Origin: Siphonodentalium dalli
Taxonomy: Eukaryota; Mollusca; Scaphopoda; Gadilida; Siphonodentaliidae
DNA length: 64,000 nt
NCBI GenBank assembly: GCA_032622095.1
Contig: CP136062.1
Location: 141,378,351-141,442,350, forward strand
Direction of reading: 5' to 3'
Shown: piece by piece, positions 51,901 through 56,567 of the stretch
Numbering within the stretch: the first letter of the stretch is position 1
Layout of the letters: each line of letters starts with the position of its first letter
Program-made: the position numbers and the translations under genes
Notes under the pieces: model-generated
What the model was told of the DNA's origin: nothing
Seen by the model: the letters and a program-made list of their open reading frames with translations, nothing else
The model's database searches: none

Positions 51901-54900
51901 GTTTGGTATGCAATACGAATGAAACGGTTTTCATGAAAATAGTATATAAGTTAATAAATTTTTATACTAATGGGCCAGAATAGCCACACAATATGATCCC
52001 TCTCAGTTCCGTTTCAACGTTCTGTCCATTTCCGTTCAAAGACAGACAGAATCCCAAAAGAAGTTTTCGGCAAACATTCATGATACTGCATCCCTTAAAC
52101 TGATTTATCATGCCTCATAATGTACTGGGACAACCAGAATATGACATTTAGTTATCAGTTGATTAAGTAGCATCTTTAATAACCAAGTGAGTCACAATTT
52201 GCAACCTTTTCGGAACAGCTTGTAATAATATTCGGAATAAATATGACAAATCAATATTTGGTTGCCATTTTGCAAGCCATCTTGAGTAATTTTTTCTAAA
52301 ACACCTCAGTGTCACACATTTAAGACAGATCAAAAATAAAAATCACATTTGATACCAAAGATAGTTCCATTTTACTTGAAAAAATGTTATTATTTTCCCG
52401 ATTTTTATGCCAAGTTTGTGATAACAAAAAATCCCATAATTCTGGTAATTTCAGGGGTTAAAATGGTAAAAATTAATAAAGGTGCATCATAAATGTTAGT
52501 ATTCAATATATATAAGACAGAATAGTCAATTTTATTCATCAACCACAACTTATAAGCAGTTGCACGGCACGCTGGTGCAATATTTACCAGTTTTCATATT
52601 GTGGCCGCCATTTTGGCAGCCATTGTGAGCCAAAGTGACAATTTTGATACCATTGAGTCGGAATATTCATAAGAAATAGAATGCATCACTTACATTACAC
52701 AGTCCTGTTCATATTTGATGAAATATGACTAGAATTCCAAATTGTGATTGTTTTGTGAAATGTTATACCGCGTTCTGTAAACTCGATTTTTTGAATGATC
52801 GGAAGGGGTGGGGACCCAACTTATGGCTTAATTTATTTCCCCAATGGTCTGTTAACCTGGAAAATACAAAATAGAGTCACAATTCTCACCAGTTCCAAAC
52901 TGCAGAAACTTATCTTAAAGATATCAGTAAAAAAACGTAACATGTTCCACTTCCGGTCGCCATCTTGGGCGCCATCTTGGGCGGTGAGTTCCAATTTTGG
53001 CATAAGAAGGTAGCGTTATGTCTTAGCTTCACAAAAATGTATACTTATGTATACATATGACACGATGTTATCACTATAATTGCATCAAATTGCAACAAAC
53101 TGACTTAACGGTAAATGGCAGCCATATTGGATGCCATCTTGAATTACAAAAAATGCTCAAAGCGGATTTTAGCGGATTTTGGATATGTTATAGAGGAGAT
53201 CTTCCTCTTCATAATGATATATAAACCAATTTAGTCCGAATTTATTCTAGGTTGACCAGACTAGTAGCCAAACATCTGTTTGTTAAGAATGTTTCTGTTT
53301 GATTGTCTCCCAAGCTTCACCATGGAAGTTATATGTACATCAACTTTCTATTTAAAAAGATATATATTCCAACAAATCCCTGGTATCTTCATCCATCATC
53401 CTAATATGATTAAAGGGACCCAAAGTACTCACAATGGGTAAATGTGCAAAAGTTTGTAAAAACATCACCACTAGGAAGAACGTGGAGAAATAGATAAACT
53501 TTTGTTCTTATGTTCATTATTGATAGAATTGTAATAACAATATTTTGCATGCTGAAACCTGTTACAGTGATTTACAGTGATTTGTCAACAAACATTGCTA
53601 ATAAGTCTTGATTAAACTTTTGTATCTTATTCGAATACCGGTAATTGGACTTTTATTTGTAATTGCACTGTAACAGTAATGTTTTCATAACATTGGTTTT
53701 GATATGTGAAATCTCATTTATTGGAGAGTTATTAATAATGAAAATAAGAACAAAATTTCATGTACTTGTTGATGATAGTTGTTTAACAGACTTTTATACA
53801 ATTTATATGTTATTTTTCATGAACCAACTTCGAAGGCCTTGAGCCCCTTTAAACCATAAAATTTCCAACTTCAATAATTAATGCCACTCTCTTTCTTTGT
53901 TCCCTATACAGTTTTGTATCCTTGGTCGCCAAGAGATTTGCAGAAAGCAAGGGCAATCATGCAATATAACTTGGCTACAGCTCATGCCATCCGTGGAGAA
54001 TATGACAAGGCCATGGCCAATCTTGGAGAAGTAAGTTTTAAACCTAGCATTATAAGGATGTCCGTTTGAAGTATGTGGTGCTTCTTTATAATTAAAGGTA
54101 CTCAATCTGATTCGATGGTCCCCATATAATCAGATAACAACAACAACAACATTTTAGAAATGCCACTTCAGTTATCAGAATCGATTAATTGTCCAAAAAT
54201 AATGCTAACCTCTGTCAACTATAGTATAAAATTGCCCGAAATGTGTTATTTATCAACATGTTGTTCAATGAAATTTGGCCTTATTATCAGCAGAAAGCCT
54301 CTTGATTTTAGATTTATGCATCTTCATCTGCAATTTGGTCCGAGACCATTGGCTCGTCGACTGTTTACTGGGCCACTAATAATTCTCTATGGTGAAAAAT
54401 AATAGTTTTCAAAAATCGATATCTAATAACTCTGAGCTTTGATGGTGGGTTCCTCGACTCGAACCAAATATTTTTTAACCCGAATCCAAATAAATAGTAA
54501 TTGAGGGGCGCTTAATCGGTTATTCATCTTTAAGATTATTATTAGGAAGTGAATAAAATAAATTGAGAATAGATAGATTGGTCAACTCAAGATGCTTATG
54601 AACTCAGAGCATTCTCACTACTGTTTTGTCATTAATGACATATTGTTCAGGTATGTGAAACTGATAAGTTAGTACTCAGGTGCTATGCAAATGAGGGAAT
54701 GTAGCATTCTACTAACATTGGGAAAACTCAAATAGACCATCCCACTCCATAGAAATCATCATCTGAACTATGCTTAATTGTAAATATTTACATCTCGATT
54801 CAGGACGCAACAATCGGCGATAAAAAACTAACGCAAAGATATTGCCATCGAGAGTCATTGCATTTAATTAATATATAAGAATGATGTTGTGTGTTGTAAA

Positions 54901-56028
54901 TTTGGATTAATATTTGTAAAAATAACTACGTTGAGCGAGATTATTCTCCATTTCTATTTGATCACCCAACTGGAGGAGTGTTTCACATCACTTTAATATA
55001 CTGCCCGCAATTGTAGAAGTAGACCATTTCATATATTTTCATGAGTGTTAGTTTAAGTATTTTGATAAAATACATTTCTCAATCTGTTTGTCTATTCCTT
55101 TTGTAACGGTCATTGGTAGAAACAATATCAGTCAGACAATCAGTTTGTAAACCTAGGTGCACTTCTGTAATTTTATTTGATATCATAGGATCTCATTAAT
55201 AGATACTGCTTGTTTATTTTTTCAGAGTTCAAAGTTCATAGGAACACCTTTGCCATGCCAGATGTACCTATTGAAGCTCTTTCTAGATTTGATAGAAGGT
55301 ATTGAGATCATATTTTTGCAATCCGCTCGATTATTTTTTCTTGATCGATAACTACCCTGAAATATTCTCATGACCAGAATGCCTGGAAGTTATTGCTAAA
55401 GTTGTCAAATTGTTGTTACATTCGGTACACTAATGTTACCAACCACTCTAAGCTCCCAGGGCCCCCAGTGGCTCAGTTGGTTAAGGTGCATGTCCCATAT
55501 CTGTAATAGATAACTTGTGTTGGGTAAACAATTATAGGAATATTATAACCTAAGTATAGTACTTTTTGCTAAAATTTTCCCTTTGACACATTCCCCTGTC
55601 TGATTCACAGATTACTGACTACATCACCTGTATATCTCCATTGAAATAAACCAACAGGGGAGGATAAATAAAGACTATATTTGCCAGCTAACACTAACCC
55701 ATAGTGAACCATTTGGAAGAATTATTCTCTTCAAGGATATACACATTGACAATTATTGCCTTATTCTTAAAGATGTCAAAGTGGACATCGCTAAAAGTTA
55801 CATGTTTAATTTTGGGGAAAGCGTGATTCAACTTTTAGCAAGTTCTCTGTATAAACTAAATTGATAATCCTCCCAGTATCAATCTTATATATTTTATAAT
55901 TATCTATTTTAGGTCGTAGGAAGCTAGCCCAGGTGCTAATCAAGGAGCATTTTGGTCATGTGACACCAAATCGAGTTGAGTTCAAGAATTCTAAACCTGG
56001 AGGTTGGAATGAGGCACCTCCACAATGA
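9690..56028 (+). CDS. CNOT10: CCR4-NOT transcription complex subunit 10 (complete gene, 16 coding exons)
   Basis: CNOT10 is a non-catalytic subunit of the cytoplasmic/nuclear CCR4-NOT deadenylase. In animals it pairs with CNOT11 and docks on the N-terminal part of CNOT1, supporting mRNA poly(A) shortening and repression. The spliced frame reconstructed here is 2139 nt (712 residues plus TGA), close to the roughly 744 residues of vertebrate CNOT10. It is almost wholly helical with TPR-type helix pairs. Recognisable family blocks are: YYNQAV in exon 2; [12 protein letters not shown] in exon 5; [10 protein letters not shown] and NNLGCIHF in exon 6; [19 protein letters not shown] and [12 protein letters not shown] in exon 7; [17 protein letters not shown] in exon 9; YVALSLDD in exon 11; [17 protein letters not shown] in exon 12; EYDKAMANL in exon 14. 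The start at 9690 is the first in-frame ATG after a TAA at 9597; the ATG at 9693 has the better initiation context. Untranslated 5' exons upstream cannot be excluded. Confidence 0.95.
10130..10515. mobile_element. Interspersed repeat family I, copy 1 (intron 1)
   Basis: Matches 15955-16275 plus 17341-17515 over its length, with shared blocks such as GTGGCTAGCCAC, CACAGACCT and repeated GCCACATAA units. No ORF. Because this copy is uninterrupted at CTGCTATAATTCCTACATG, it provides the empty site for the insertion in copy 2. Confidence 0.65.
10700..10905. repeat. Partial copy of repeat family H
   Basis: Blocks such as ACACTGGGGAGACTCCACTA, ACTCGCTAATCCTCGCCACTC and the terminus CAACCAAGGCCATC match the better preserved copy at 28484-29075. 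Confidence 0.55.
11000..11640. repeat. Degenerate interspersed repeat resembling a HINE-like 3' region
   Basis: Contains several 'CACCAGAGTTA(A/C)GGCCC' boxes of the sort found in the TCCG-microsatellite elements of this window. It ends in GGGGTATGTCTAGCACTC followed by TTCTTGTTTT. The 5' palindrome and microsatellite are not evident, so this is an eroded or truncated copy. Confidence 0.45.
11668..12175. mobile_element. MITE family Q, copy 1
   Basis: Left end AAAGTAGTGTTCAGACAAGT, right end a diverged inverse (near 12140-12175). The interior, with CATTCAGATGGCTGCGATGC and GGTTTCTTGTTTTCA-type blocks, matches 58770-59579 and a partial copy at 40393-40600. No coding potential. Confidence 0.6.
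12506..12656 (+). CDS. CNOT10: CNOT10 coding exon 2
   Basis: Residues 92-142, after the acceptor TTTGATTTACAG. Encodes the YYNQAV/YHLKQY helical pair typical of the family. Donor GTGAGT at 12657, phase 1. A TTAA-flanked MITE starts only 26 bases beyond the donor. Confidence 0.93.
12836..12904. repeat. 69-bp palindromic module, copy 2
   Basis: Almost perfect palindrome beginning GCCAATGCATTCTCTTATAT and centred on CCCATAGG. Identical in design to the module at 4089. Confidence 0.9.
12984..13052. repeat. 69-bp palindromic module, copy 3
   Basis: Same palindrome, effectively in the opposite orientation to copy 2 (GCGACCTATGGTCGAC centre). It is separated from copy 2 by a T-rich spacer. Confidence 0.9.
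13503..13930 (+). mobile_element. TCCG-microsatellite (HINE-like) element, family G, truncated
   Basis: Starts TATACCCCCACTTTCGAAGA, whose first bases pair with the GGGGGGTATA that follows to form a 5' hairpin. A TCCG microsatellite comes next, then repeated 'CCGACTTAATAAC...ATGAACCGATTT' units. The usual 3' end is missing. Architecture (5' palindrome, microsatellite, internal units) resembles Helentron-associated non-autonomous elements; this placement is inference. Confidence 0.65.
14286..14450 (+). mobile_element. Truncated AGCTCAA-type repeat, family K
   Basis: Opens TTTTTAGCTCAACAAGGACC, followed by a GTCTGTCTGTCC microsatellite and 'CATCACCAAACTTCATATGG', the same order as the fuller copies at 36511 and 39141. 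It ends about 80 bases before exon 3. Confidence 0.5.
14533..14594 (+). CDS. CNOT10: CNOT10 coding exon 3 (62 bp)
   Basis: Residues 142-162 after the acceptor CATTTTTCAG. Encodes a short Leu-rich helix ending AELYLCTYQ, which matches the family block after the first TPR. Donor GTCAGT, phase 0. Followed by the 12.7-kb intron 3. Confidence 0.9.
14640..15866. other. Intron 3, proximal part, without a recognisable element
   Basis: AT-rich unique-looking sequence with only short chance ORFs. I see no exon, RNA gene or transposon terminus here. Confidence 0.45.
16276..16478 (+). mobile_element. Family G element, 5' fragment
   Basis: TATACCCCCACTTTTGAAGA 5' hairpin and TCCG microsatellite, then unrelated sequence up to a family F foldback. 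No 3' terminus. Confidence 0.65.
16479..16726. mobile_element. Foldback element, family F copy 2 (rearranged)
   Basis: Starts CAGTAATACCC after TA and contains the GGCTTGTTGCCATTC palindrome. One arm is then repeated a second time (16663-16726) before family G sequence takes over. The right terminus is lost. Confidence 0.7.
16727..17340 (+). mobile_element. TCCG-microsatellite (HINE-like) element, family G, near complete
   Basis: Runs from TATACCCCCACTTTCGAAGA through the TCCG microsatellite and three related 'CCGACTTAATAAC' units to the 3' end GGGGGTATGCTAGCACTC...CACACCTCTTGT. This is the best complete copy for defining both ends. The host sequence resumes with TCC after the terminal T. 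Confidence 0.75.
17860..17900. repeat. AT-rich simple repeat
   Basis: Short (TA)n tract with adjacent poly-A/T runs from 17788. No gene. Confidence 0.6.
18195..19640. repeat. Array of hairpin units (GAATGAGGTCCCCAGAGGG family)
   Basis: A unit of about 94 bases, GCAGAATGAGGTCCCCAGAG followed by its mirror image, occurs at about 18199-18292, 18477-18571, 18936-19030 and 19149 to 19625 (the last split by an insertion), plus a half copy at 18670-18735. The segment 18241-18480 is repeated 442 bases further on with few changes, and a shortened third copy starts near 19026. The array has therefore grown by tandem segmental duplication. Confidence 0.8.
19196..19569 (-). mobile_element. Short retroposon insertion with CCGCT target duplication
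   Basis: The hairpin unit is interrupted between two CCGCT copies (19191-19195 and 19570-19574). Other array units read GCTAGCCCGCTGTG with no gap. Read on the minus strand, the insert ends in AAACAAACAAAAA, a poly-A-like tail. A tail plus target duplication indicates LINE/SINE-type retroposition, 5' truncated. The source family is not identified. Confidence 0.65.
21650..24930. other. GC-richer interior of the 4.6-kb element, coding content unresolved
   Basis: Numerous short overlapping ORFs on both strands (60-133 codons) with no recognisable domain. A run of about ten G lies near 24770. The composition shift suggests foreign or formerly coding sequence. I cannot assign a product. Confidence 0.4.
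24995..25060. repeat. TA/TG microsatellite
   Basis: Alternating TATATATG-type dinucleotide run with embedded CATATA units. Confidence 0.75.
25195..25519. mobile_element. 325-bp MITE with perfect 58-bp terminal inverted repeats
   Basis: Bases 25195-25252 (CAATATTTTCCTAAATAAG... to CCCACTGAAC) are exactly complementary to 25462-25519. Its inner part in inverse orientation (about 25310-25460) matches 20591-20735 of the adjoining 4.6-kb element, including GGTACGAAATTCTATGG and ATCACGTGATTTCTGACACG-type blocks. It is evidently a miniature relative of that element. Confidence 0.8.
25871..26767. other. Intron 3, distal part, no clear element
   Basis: AT-rich sequence with an internal near-repeat of GATGGCCTTATATNCAGCTT around 26468-26512. 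No gene, RNA or transposon ends recognised. Confidence 0.45.
26768..27230. mobile_element. TTAA-type MITE with palindrome and A-rich core (right end eroded)
   Basis: Left TTAA at 26768-26771 is followed by CCCTTCCATAATGGGAGCTT. The right end, near 27212-27230 (GCTCCCGTCATGAAA), is the mirror but lacks a clean TTAA. The palindromic module is at 26816-26884, then an A/AAAT-rich tract to 27165, and then a second half-module (AAGAGAATGCATTGGCAC). Ends 108 bases before exon 4. Confidence 0.65.
26816..26884. repeat. 69-bp palindromic module, copy 4
   Basis: GCCAATGCATTCTCTTATAT and mirror, with a few mismatches. Confidence 0.85.
27338..27502 (+). CDS. CNOT10: CNOT10 coding exon 4
   Basis: Residues 163-217 after the acceptor CCTACCTTTCACAG. 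An amphipathic helix (MEKLCL region) is followed by a Ser/Asn/Asp/Lys-rich low-complexity loop. This is the position where vertebrate CNOT10 also carries an Asn/Lys-rich linker. Donor GTAAAA, phase 0. Confidence 0.88.
27565..28480. mobile_element. CAGTAAAACCTCT-type DNA element (copy 1)
   Basis: Starts CAGTAAAACCTCTCCAAACT after TA. The body matches 56568-58038 over most of its length (AATCGCAC, CGGAATATATTG, GATAAGACAGGAAACA blocks). The right end is truncated by, or abuts, a family H element. A CAG start with TA target suggests pogo/Tc1-mariner ancestry (inference). No ORF. Confidence 0.6.
28484..29075. mobile_element. Inverted-repeat element, family H, copy 1
   Basis: Left end TTAAAGATACGGATGGCCTT, right end AAGGCCATCCATGCCTTTAA. 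The interior is shared with 38430-39072 and partly with 10700-10905. No convincing ORF. Confidence 0.65.
29298..29492. mobile_element. Foldback element, family F copy 3 (complete reference copy)
   Basis: A 195-bp nearly perfect palindrome from CAGTAATGCCCTAAATAATC to GCATTACTG with TA on both sides. It lacks inserts and therefore serves as the empty-site reference for copies 1 and 4. It ends 98 bases before exon 5. Confidence 0.85.
29591..29674 (+). CDS. CNOT10: CNOT10 coding exon 5 (84 bp)
   Basis: Residues 218-245 after the acceptor TGTATTCCACAG. Contains the strongly family-specific stretch [12 protein letters not shown]. Donor GTAAGT, phase 0. Confidence 0.93.
30099..30234. repeat. Intronic hairpin (intron 5)
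   Basis: TTATTGTGG...TGATGGTAACATGG is mirrored by CCATGTTACCGTCAATCCAC...AATAA around a loop near 30150-30180. It lies about 315 bases upstream of exon 6. Confidence 0.7.
30549..30801 (+). CDS. CNOT10: CNOT10 coding exon 6
   Basis: Residues 246-330 after the acceptor TTTCTTTGCAG. Encodes [10 protein letters not shown], a loop with a Cys-x2-Cys spacing ([10 protein letters not shown] region), NNLGCIHF, and an AFYFRRAL helix. These are two clear TPR-like units. Donor GTAAGA, phase 1. Confidence 0.95.
30987..31165 (+). mobile_element. Truncated AGCTC-type repeat, family K (intron 6)
   Basis: TTTTTAGCTCTGACAAAGGC then TTTGAGCTATTGCCATGG and CATCACCAAACTTCATATGG. These blocks match the fuller copy at 36511. 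No 3' terminus. Confidence 0.55.
31368..31567 (+). CDS. CNOT10: CNOT10 coding exon 7
   Basis: Residues 330-396 after the acceptor TTTATCTTACAG. Carries the best-conserved segment of the protein: [19 protein letters not shown], then [12 protein letters not shown]. Donor GTAAGT, phase 0. Confidence 0.95.
31694..31808. repeat. Intronic hairpin (intron 7)
   Basis: ATAAGAAATGACTGGAAGAT at the left is mirrored by CGATCTTCCATTCATTTCTT at the right, with a tight apex GCAGAGTTTAATTACTCTGC. Confidence 0.75.
31809..33418. other. Intron 7, proximal part, no recognisable gene
   Basis: Short ORFs only. A polypurine GGCCAAAAAAAAAAGGG run lies near 32195. No transposon ends recognised. Confidence 0.45.
33419..34550 (+). 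mobile_element. TCCG-microsatellite (HINE-like) element, family L, with 174-bp internal tandem repeats
   Basis: 5' hairpin TATACCCCCTTTT...AAAAGGGGGGTATA, then a TCCG/TGTGCG microsatellite, then five units in which TTTTCCATTC recurs at 33531, 33705, 33878, 34052 and 34226 (174-base period). The 3' end is GGCGGTATGCCACGAGGGGG...CATCTCTTGT. The period is a multiple of three, so the repeat creates long but meaningless reading frames. Confidence 0.75.
34980..35245. repeat. Tandem duplication (115 bp) with an internal 21-bp duplication
   Basis: ATTATCTCCCTTG recurs at 35001 and 35116 within a duplicated block ending GCAGCTACTTTTGCTAGACA. The second copy contains a 21-base direct repeat (TGCTTCCCAGTTACAGATAC at 35171 and 35192). 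Confidence 0.75.
35765..35880 (+). CDS. CNOT10: CNOT10 coding exon 8
   Basis: Residues 397-435 after a pyrimidine-rich acceptor (TTTATTTCTTTAG). Encodes a charged, Gly-containing linker ending in the HRKLIL block shared with the family. The exon is in a frame with no long ORF of its own. It is supported by splice signals, by phase (0 in, 2 out), and by its position between exons 7 and 9. Confidence 0.85.
36511..37605 (+). mobile_element. AGCTCAA-type (HINE-like) element, family K, long copy
   Basis: 5' hairpin TAGCTCAACTTTACTTTGTA...TTTGAGCTA, a TG-rich microsatellite, then four related blocks of 'GGTCGTAC...GATCATCATGAAATTTGTC' with 'ACATGGCCGCCAG...CCATCTTGGATTT'. 3' end CCAAGTTGAGCTACAGTGTC. 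Inverted sister copy at 60139-60775 and another at 39141. Confidence 0.65.
37606..38429. other. Intron 8, middle part, nothing recognised
   Basis: AT-rich sequence without supported exons, RNA genes or transposon ends. Confidence 0.45.
38430..39072. mobile_element. Inverted-repeat element, family H, copy 2
   Basis: Left end AAAGATACGGGTGGCCTTGA, right end CAACGAAGGCCGTCCCTTTA. The interior is related to 28484-29075 (GGGTATAGCTATTAAAATAG, AATATCGCAT blocks). Confidence 0.65.
39141..39880 (+). mobile_element. AGCTCAA-type (HINE-like) element, family K, second long copy
   Basis: TTTTTAGCTCAACATTAAAG opening, 'CATGGCCGCCAGCAGCCATT' and 'CATCTTGGATTT' blocks, ending CCAAGTTGAGCTACACTGTC. Same order as 36511-37605. 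Confidence 0.6.
40159..40287 (+). CDS. CNOT10: CNOT10 coding exon 9
   Basis: Residues 435-478 after the acceptor TTTTCATTTCAG. Encodes the helix pair [17 protein letters not shown], then an acidic Asn/Asp/Ser linker. Donor GTGAGT, phase 2. Confidence 0.93.
40393..40600. repeat. Partial MITE family Q copy (intron 9)
   Basis: GGCATTTAGACGGCTACAAT, 'TATCCATTAACGCACAC' and 'TTTCTTGTTTTCAATTCA' match 11690-11900 and 58840-59320. Confidence 0.5.
41714..41791 (+). CDS. CNOT10: CNOT10 coding exon 10 (78 bp)
   Basis: Residues 478-504 after the acceptor TATATTTCAG. Encodes a Pro/Ala/Ser-rich loop (APPASPMRP) corresponding to the family's conserved PAPPSSPLR-type loop. Phase 2 at both ends, donor GTATGT. 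Confidence 0.88.
41800..43078 (+). mobile_element. Degenerate HINE-like element filling intron 10, interrupted by family M
   Basis: Sequence typical of HINE interiors ('AATTTGGTATGTAGATTGGC') begins within about 10 bases of the exon 10 donor. The matching 3' end (CACCATGGGGGAATGCCAGC...CTAACCTCTT) ends just before the exon 11 acceptor tract. Family M (41926-42982) is inserted within it. Confidence 0.55.
41926..42982 (+). mobile_element. TCCG-microsatellite (HINE-like) element, family M
   Basis: 5' hairpin TATGCCCCCGACTTGAAGTC...GGGGGGTATA, TCCG/TACG microsatellite, then three units starting CCGTACAAACATTTTGCATT (41995, 42125, 42473), each with an 'AGAGTTATGGCCC' box. 3' end GGTCGGGGGCAAATGCCACG...GTACCTCTTGT. 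Confidence 0.75.
43085..43198 (+). CDS. CNOT10: CNOT10 coding exon 11
   Basis: Residues 504-542 after the acceptor CTGCTCTTTTCAG. Encodes a TPR helix pair with YVALSLDD and [10 protein letters not shown]. Donor GTGAGT, phase 2 at both ends. The acceptor pyrimidine tract abuts the 3' end of a transposable element. Confidence 0.93.
43418..43801. repeat. Foldback element in intron 11
   Basis: Arms 43418-43530 and 43687-43801 are mirror images with mismatches: AAGATGGTCTGTCTCTTCCT opposite GGAAGAGATAGATCATCTTT, and GACCCCTGTCGGGGAAATG opposite CATTTCCGGACAGGGGTC. No ORF, no obvious target duplication. Confidence 0.7.
44133..44263 (+). CDS. CNOT10: CNOT10 coding exon 12
   Basis: Residues 542-586 after the acceptor TTTTATTTGTAG. 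Encodes [17 protein letters not shown] followed by an HLNP(D/E)N block, both diagnostic of CNOT10. Donor GTATGT, phase 1. Confidence 0.95.
44892..46147 (+). mobile_element. TCCG-type (HINE-like) element, family N, with 161-bp internal tandem repeats
   Basis: A (GGCGGACG)n microsatellite at 44938-44980 is followed by units in which CTCGTTAGCGCGATAA recurs at 45119, 45259, 45420, 45581, 45742 and 45903. The last four intervals are exactly 161 bases. Each unit has 'GAGTTATGGCCCTTAATTAG'. 3' end GGCGGTAAGCCACCG...CCACCTCTTGTTTT. Confidence 0.75.
46498..46566. repeat. 69-bp palindromic module, copy 5
   Basis: GCCAATGCATTCTCTTATAT and mirror, more diverged. It is preceded by CCCTTCCATGACTGGAGCTT (46453), the left end of the TTAA-type element family, but without an intact TTAA. 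It lies 183 bases upstream of exon 13. Confidence 0.75.
46749..46823 (+). CDS. CNOT10: CNOT10 coding exon 13 (75 bp, charged linker)
   Basis: Residues 586-611, almost all Lys/Asp/Glu. Acceptor GTACTTATAG, donor GTAAAT, phase 1 at both ends. It is the least certain exon: low complexity, a weak acceptor pyrimidine tract, and a symmetrical phase, so the frame would survive without it. It matches an acidic/basic linker at this point in the family. Confidence 0.7.
46844..47430. mobile_element. Foldback element, family F copy 4, carrying a nested element
   Basis: CAGTAATGTCCTAAATAATC to GCATTACTG with TA on the right. The palindrome is interrupted at 46959-47304. It begins 20 bases after the donor of exon 13. 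Confidence 0.8.
46959..47304. mobile_element. Nested MITE related to the ends of the 4.6-kb intron 3 element
   Basis: ATTTCCTACAAAGACACG (46959) is mirrored by GTGTCTTATGTAGGAAAT (to 47304). Just inside are ACACTGAACTATGTGG and a mirrored GAGTTCAGTGTG, which parallel the CCCACTGAACTATATGG ends at 20556 and 25154. The body contains a GGTTACCAAACGGTAC block and a CACGTGATCTTA block, also similar. Confidence 0.6.
47836..48370 (+). mobile_element. TCCG-microsatellite (HINE-like) element, family O
   Basis: TATACGCCCGTTTGAAAAAA...CGGCCGTATTATAG hairpin, TCCG microsatellite, 'GGATGATAACTTTAGTTAGA' units, and 3' end GGGCGTATTTTGCACGCCC...GTAGCTCTTT. It interrupts the left foldback arm. The right arm reads straight through at the equivalent point (AGCATTTTTTGTAATTC in mirrored form), so this insertion is younger than the foldback. 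Confidence 0.75.
49540..51835. repeat. Degenerate minisatellite, unit about 50 bp
   Basis: Loosely repeated units of the form 'GTGTATATGTATACA(T/G)GGAGTGACTGTATGGTCATGGG' occupy 49540-50320 and 51000-51835, split by 680 bases of non-repetitive sequence. The minus strand reads as His/Ile/Thr-rich ORFs of up to 156 codons, which are repeat artefacts. Confidence 0.75.
53262..53911. other. Intron 13, distal part, nothing recognised
   Basis: AT-rich; no transposon ends, RNA gene or exon apart from the acceptor of exon 14 at 53911. Confidence 0.5.
53912..54030 (+). CDS. CNOT10: CNOT10 coding exon 14
   Basis: Residues 611-650 after the acceptor GTTCCCTATACAG. Encodes a helix pair with [19 protein letters not shown], a canonical TPR-like unit. 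Donor GTAAGT, phase 0. Preceded by the 7.1-kb intron 13. Confidence 0.93.
54655..54975 (+). repeat. Interspersed repeat family R, copy 1 (intron 14)
   Basis: CTGATAAGTTAGTACTCAGG through 'GGAATGTAGCATTCTACTAA' and 'ATTCAGGACGCAAC' to 'TCTCCATTTCTATTTGATCA'. Matches 58905-59225 and, inverted and partial, 59772-59985. Confidence 0.65.
55226..55298 (+). CDS. CNOT10: CNOT10 coding exon 15 (73 bp)
   Basis: Residues 651-675 after a T-rich acceptor (TTTATTTTTTCAG). Encodes a Leu-rich helix ([10 protein letters not shown]) aligning with the penultimate family helix. Donor GTATTG is a weak but valid GT donor, phase 1. Confidence 0.88.
55461..55500 (+). repeat. tRNA-derived SINE head or tRNA relic
   Basis: TGGCTCAGTTGG at 55469-55480 fits the tRNA A-box consensus TRGCNNAGYNGG and is followed by TTAAGG. 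No B-box is found at the expected spacing, so it is not a functional tRNA. It is probably the 5' end of a truncated tRNA-derived SINE. Confidence 0.4.
55913..56028 (+). CDS. CNOT10: CNOT10 terminal coding exon 16
   Basis: Residues 675-712 and the TGA stop (56026-56028), after the acceptor TATCTATTTTAG. Encodes a helix followed by a short Pro/Asn/Lys-rich tail. The tail is shorter than in vertebrate CNOT10, which accounts for most of the length difference. Confidence 0.9.
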
Positions 56029-56311
56029 CAATATGTTTGAACATTTCACAGAATACCCCATGATACAAGTAAAACATCTGCACCAGGAGTGTTCTGAAAT
56101 TTTAGAGACAGTTCAACAATTATTCCCATCTGAAGATACGCTTCACTGATTTGCAACCGTGGACACGCTTCACTGATCTGCACCACTGGATTTGTTTCAT
56201 GGATTTCTCTTCTTTATGGAGATTCCATTGATTCTGAATCGGAGCATATCTATTAAATGGATAATTGTTGCAGCAATTTGACCTTGTTAAATGTTCTGTA
56301 TAGAATTGAAA

Positions 56312-56341
56312 ATTAAATACATAAATTATCACACAAATAAA
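56312..56341 (+). terminator. CNOT10 polyadenylation signals
   Basis: ATTAAA at 56312-56317 and AATAAA at 56336-56341 lie about 290-310 bases after the stop codon. A TTAA-flanked transposon begins 66 bases beyond the second signal. Confidence 0.6.
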
Positions 56342-56567
56342 AATGTTCAAAATCATCTTCGCAATAATATTTTTGGGTATTTTTATTAATAGCTCATCTT
56401 AATTTATTAACCCTTTCATGACGGAAGCTGTGCTGGTGCAGCATTAAAAGATCCTGTGCCTGGTGCATTCTCTTATATATGCACTGGATTACAAGGTCAA
56501 GGTAAATACGGTTAGGCCAATGCATTCTCTTATATATGCAAGGCTCCATACAGTAGACTCGCATATA

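Larger units (their letters stand above)
47711..53261. mobile_element. Giant foldback element, 5.55 kb, with minisatellite core (intron 13)
   Basis: The left arm 47711-49527 and right arm about 51973-53261 are diverged inverted copies end to end. The outer ends are GTCTGGTC and GACCAGAC, each next to TA. Without the family O insertion, the left arm is about 1.28 kb and equals the right arm. The arms contain several 'CCAAAATGGCGGCC' and 'AAGATGGC' blocks. The centre is a degenerate minisatellite. No transposase is seen, so it is a non-autonomous element of unknown family. Confidence 0.75.
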
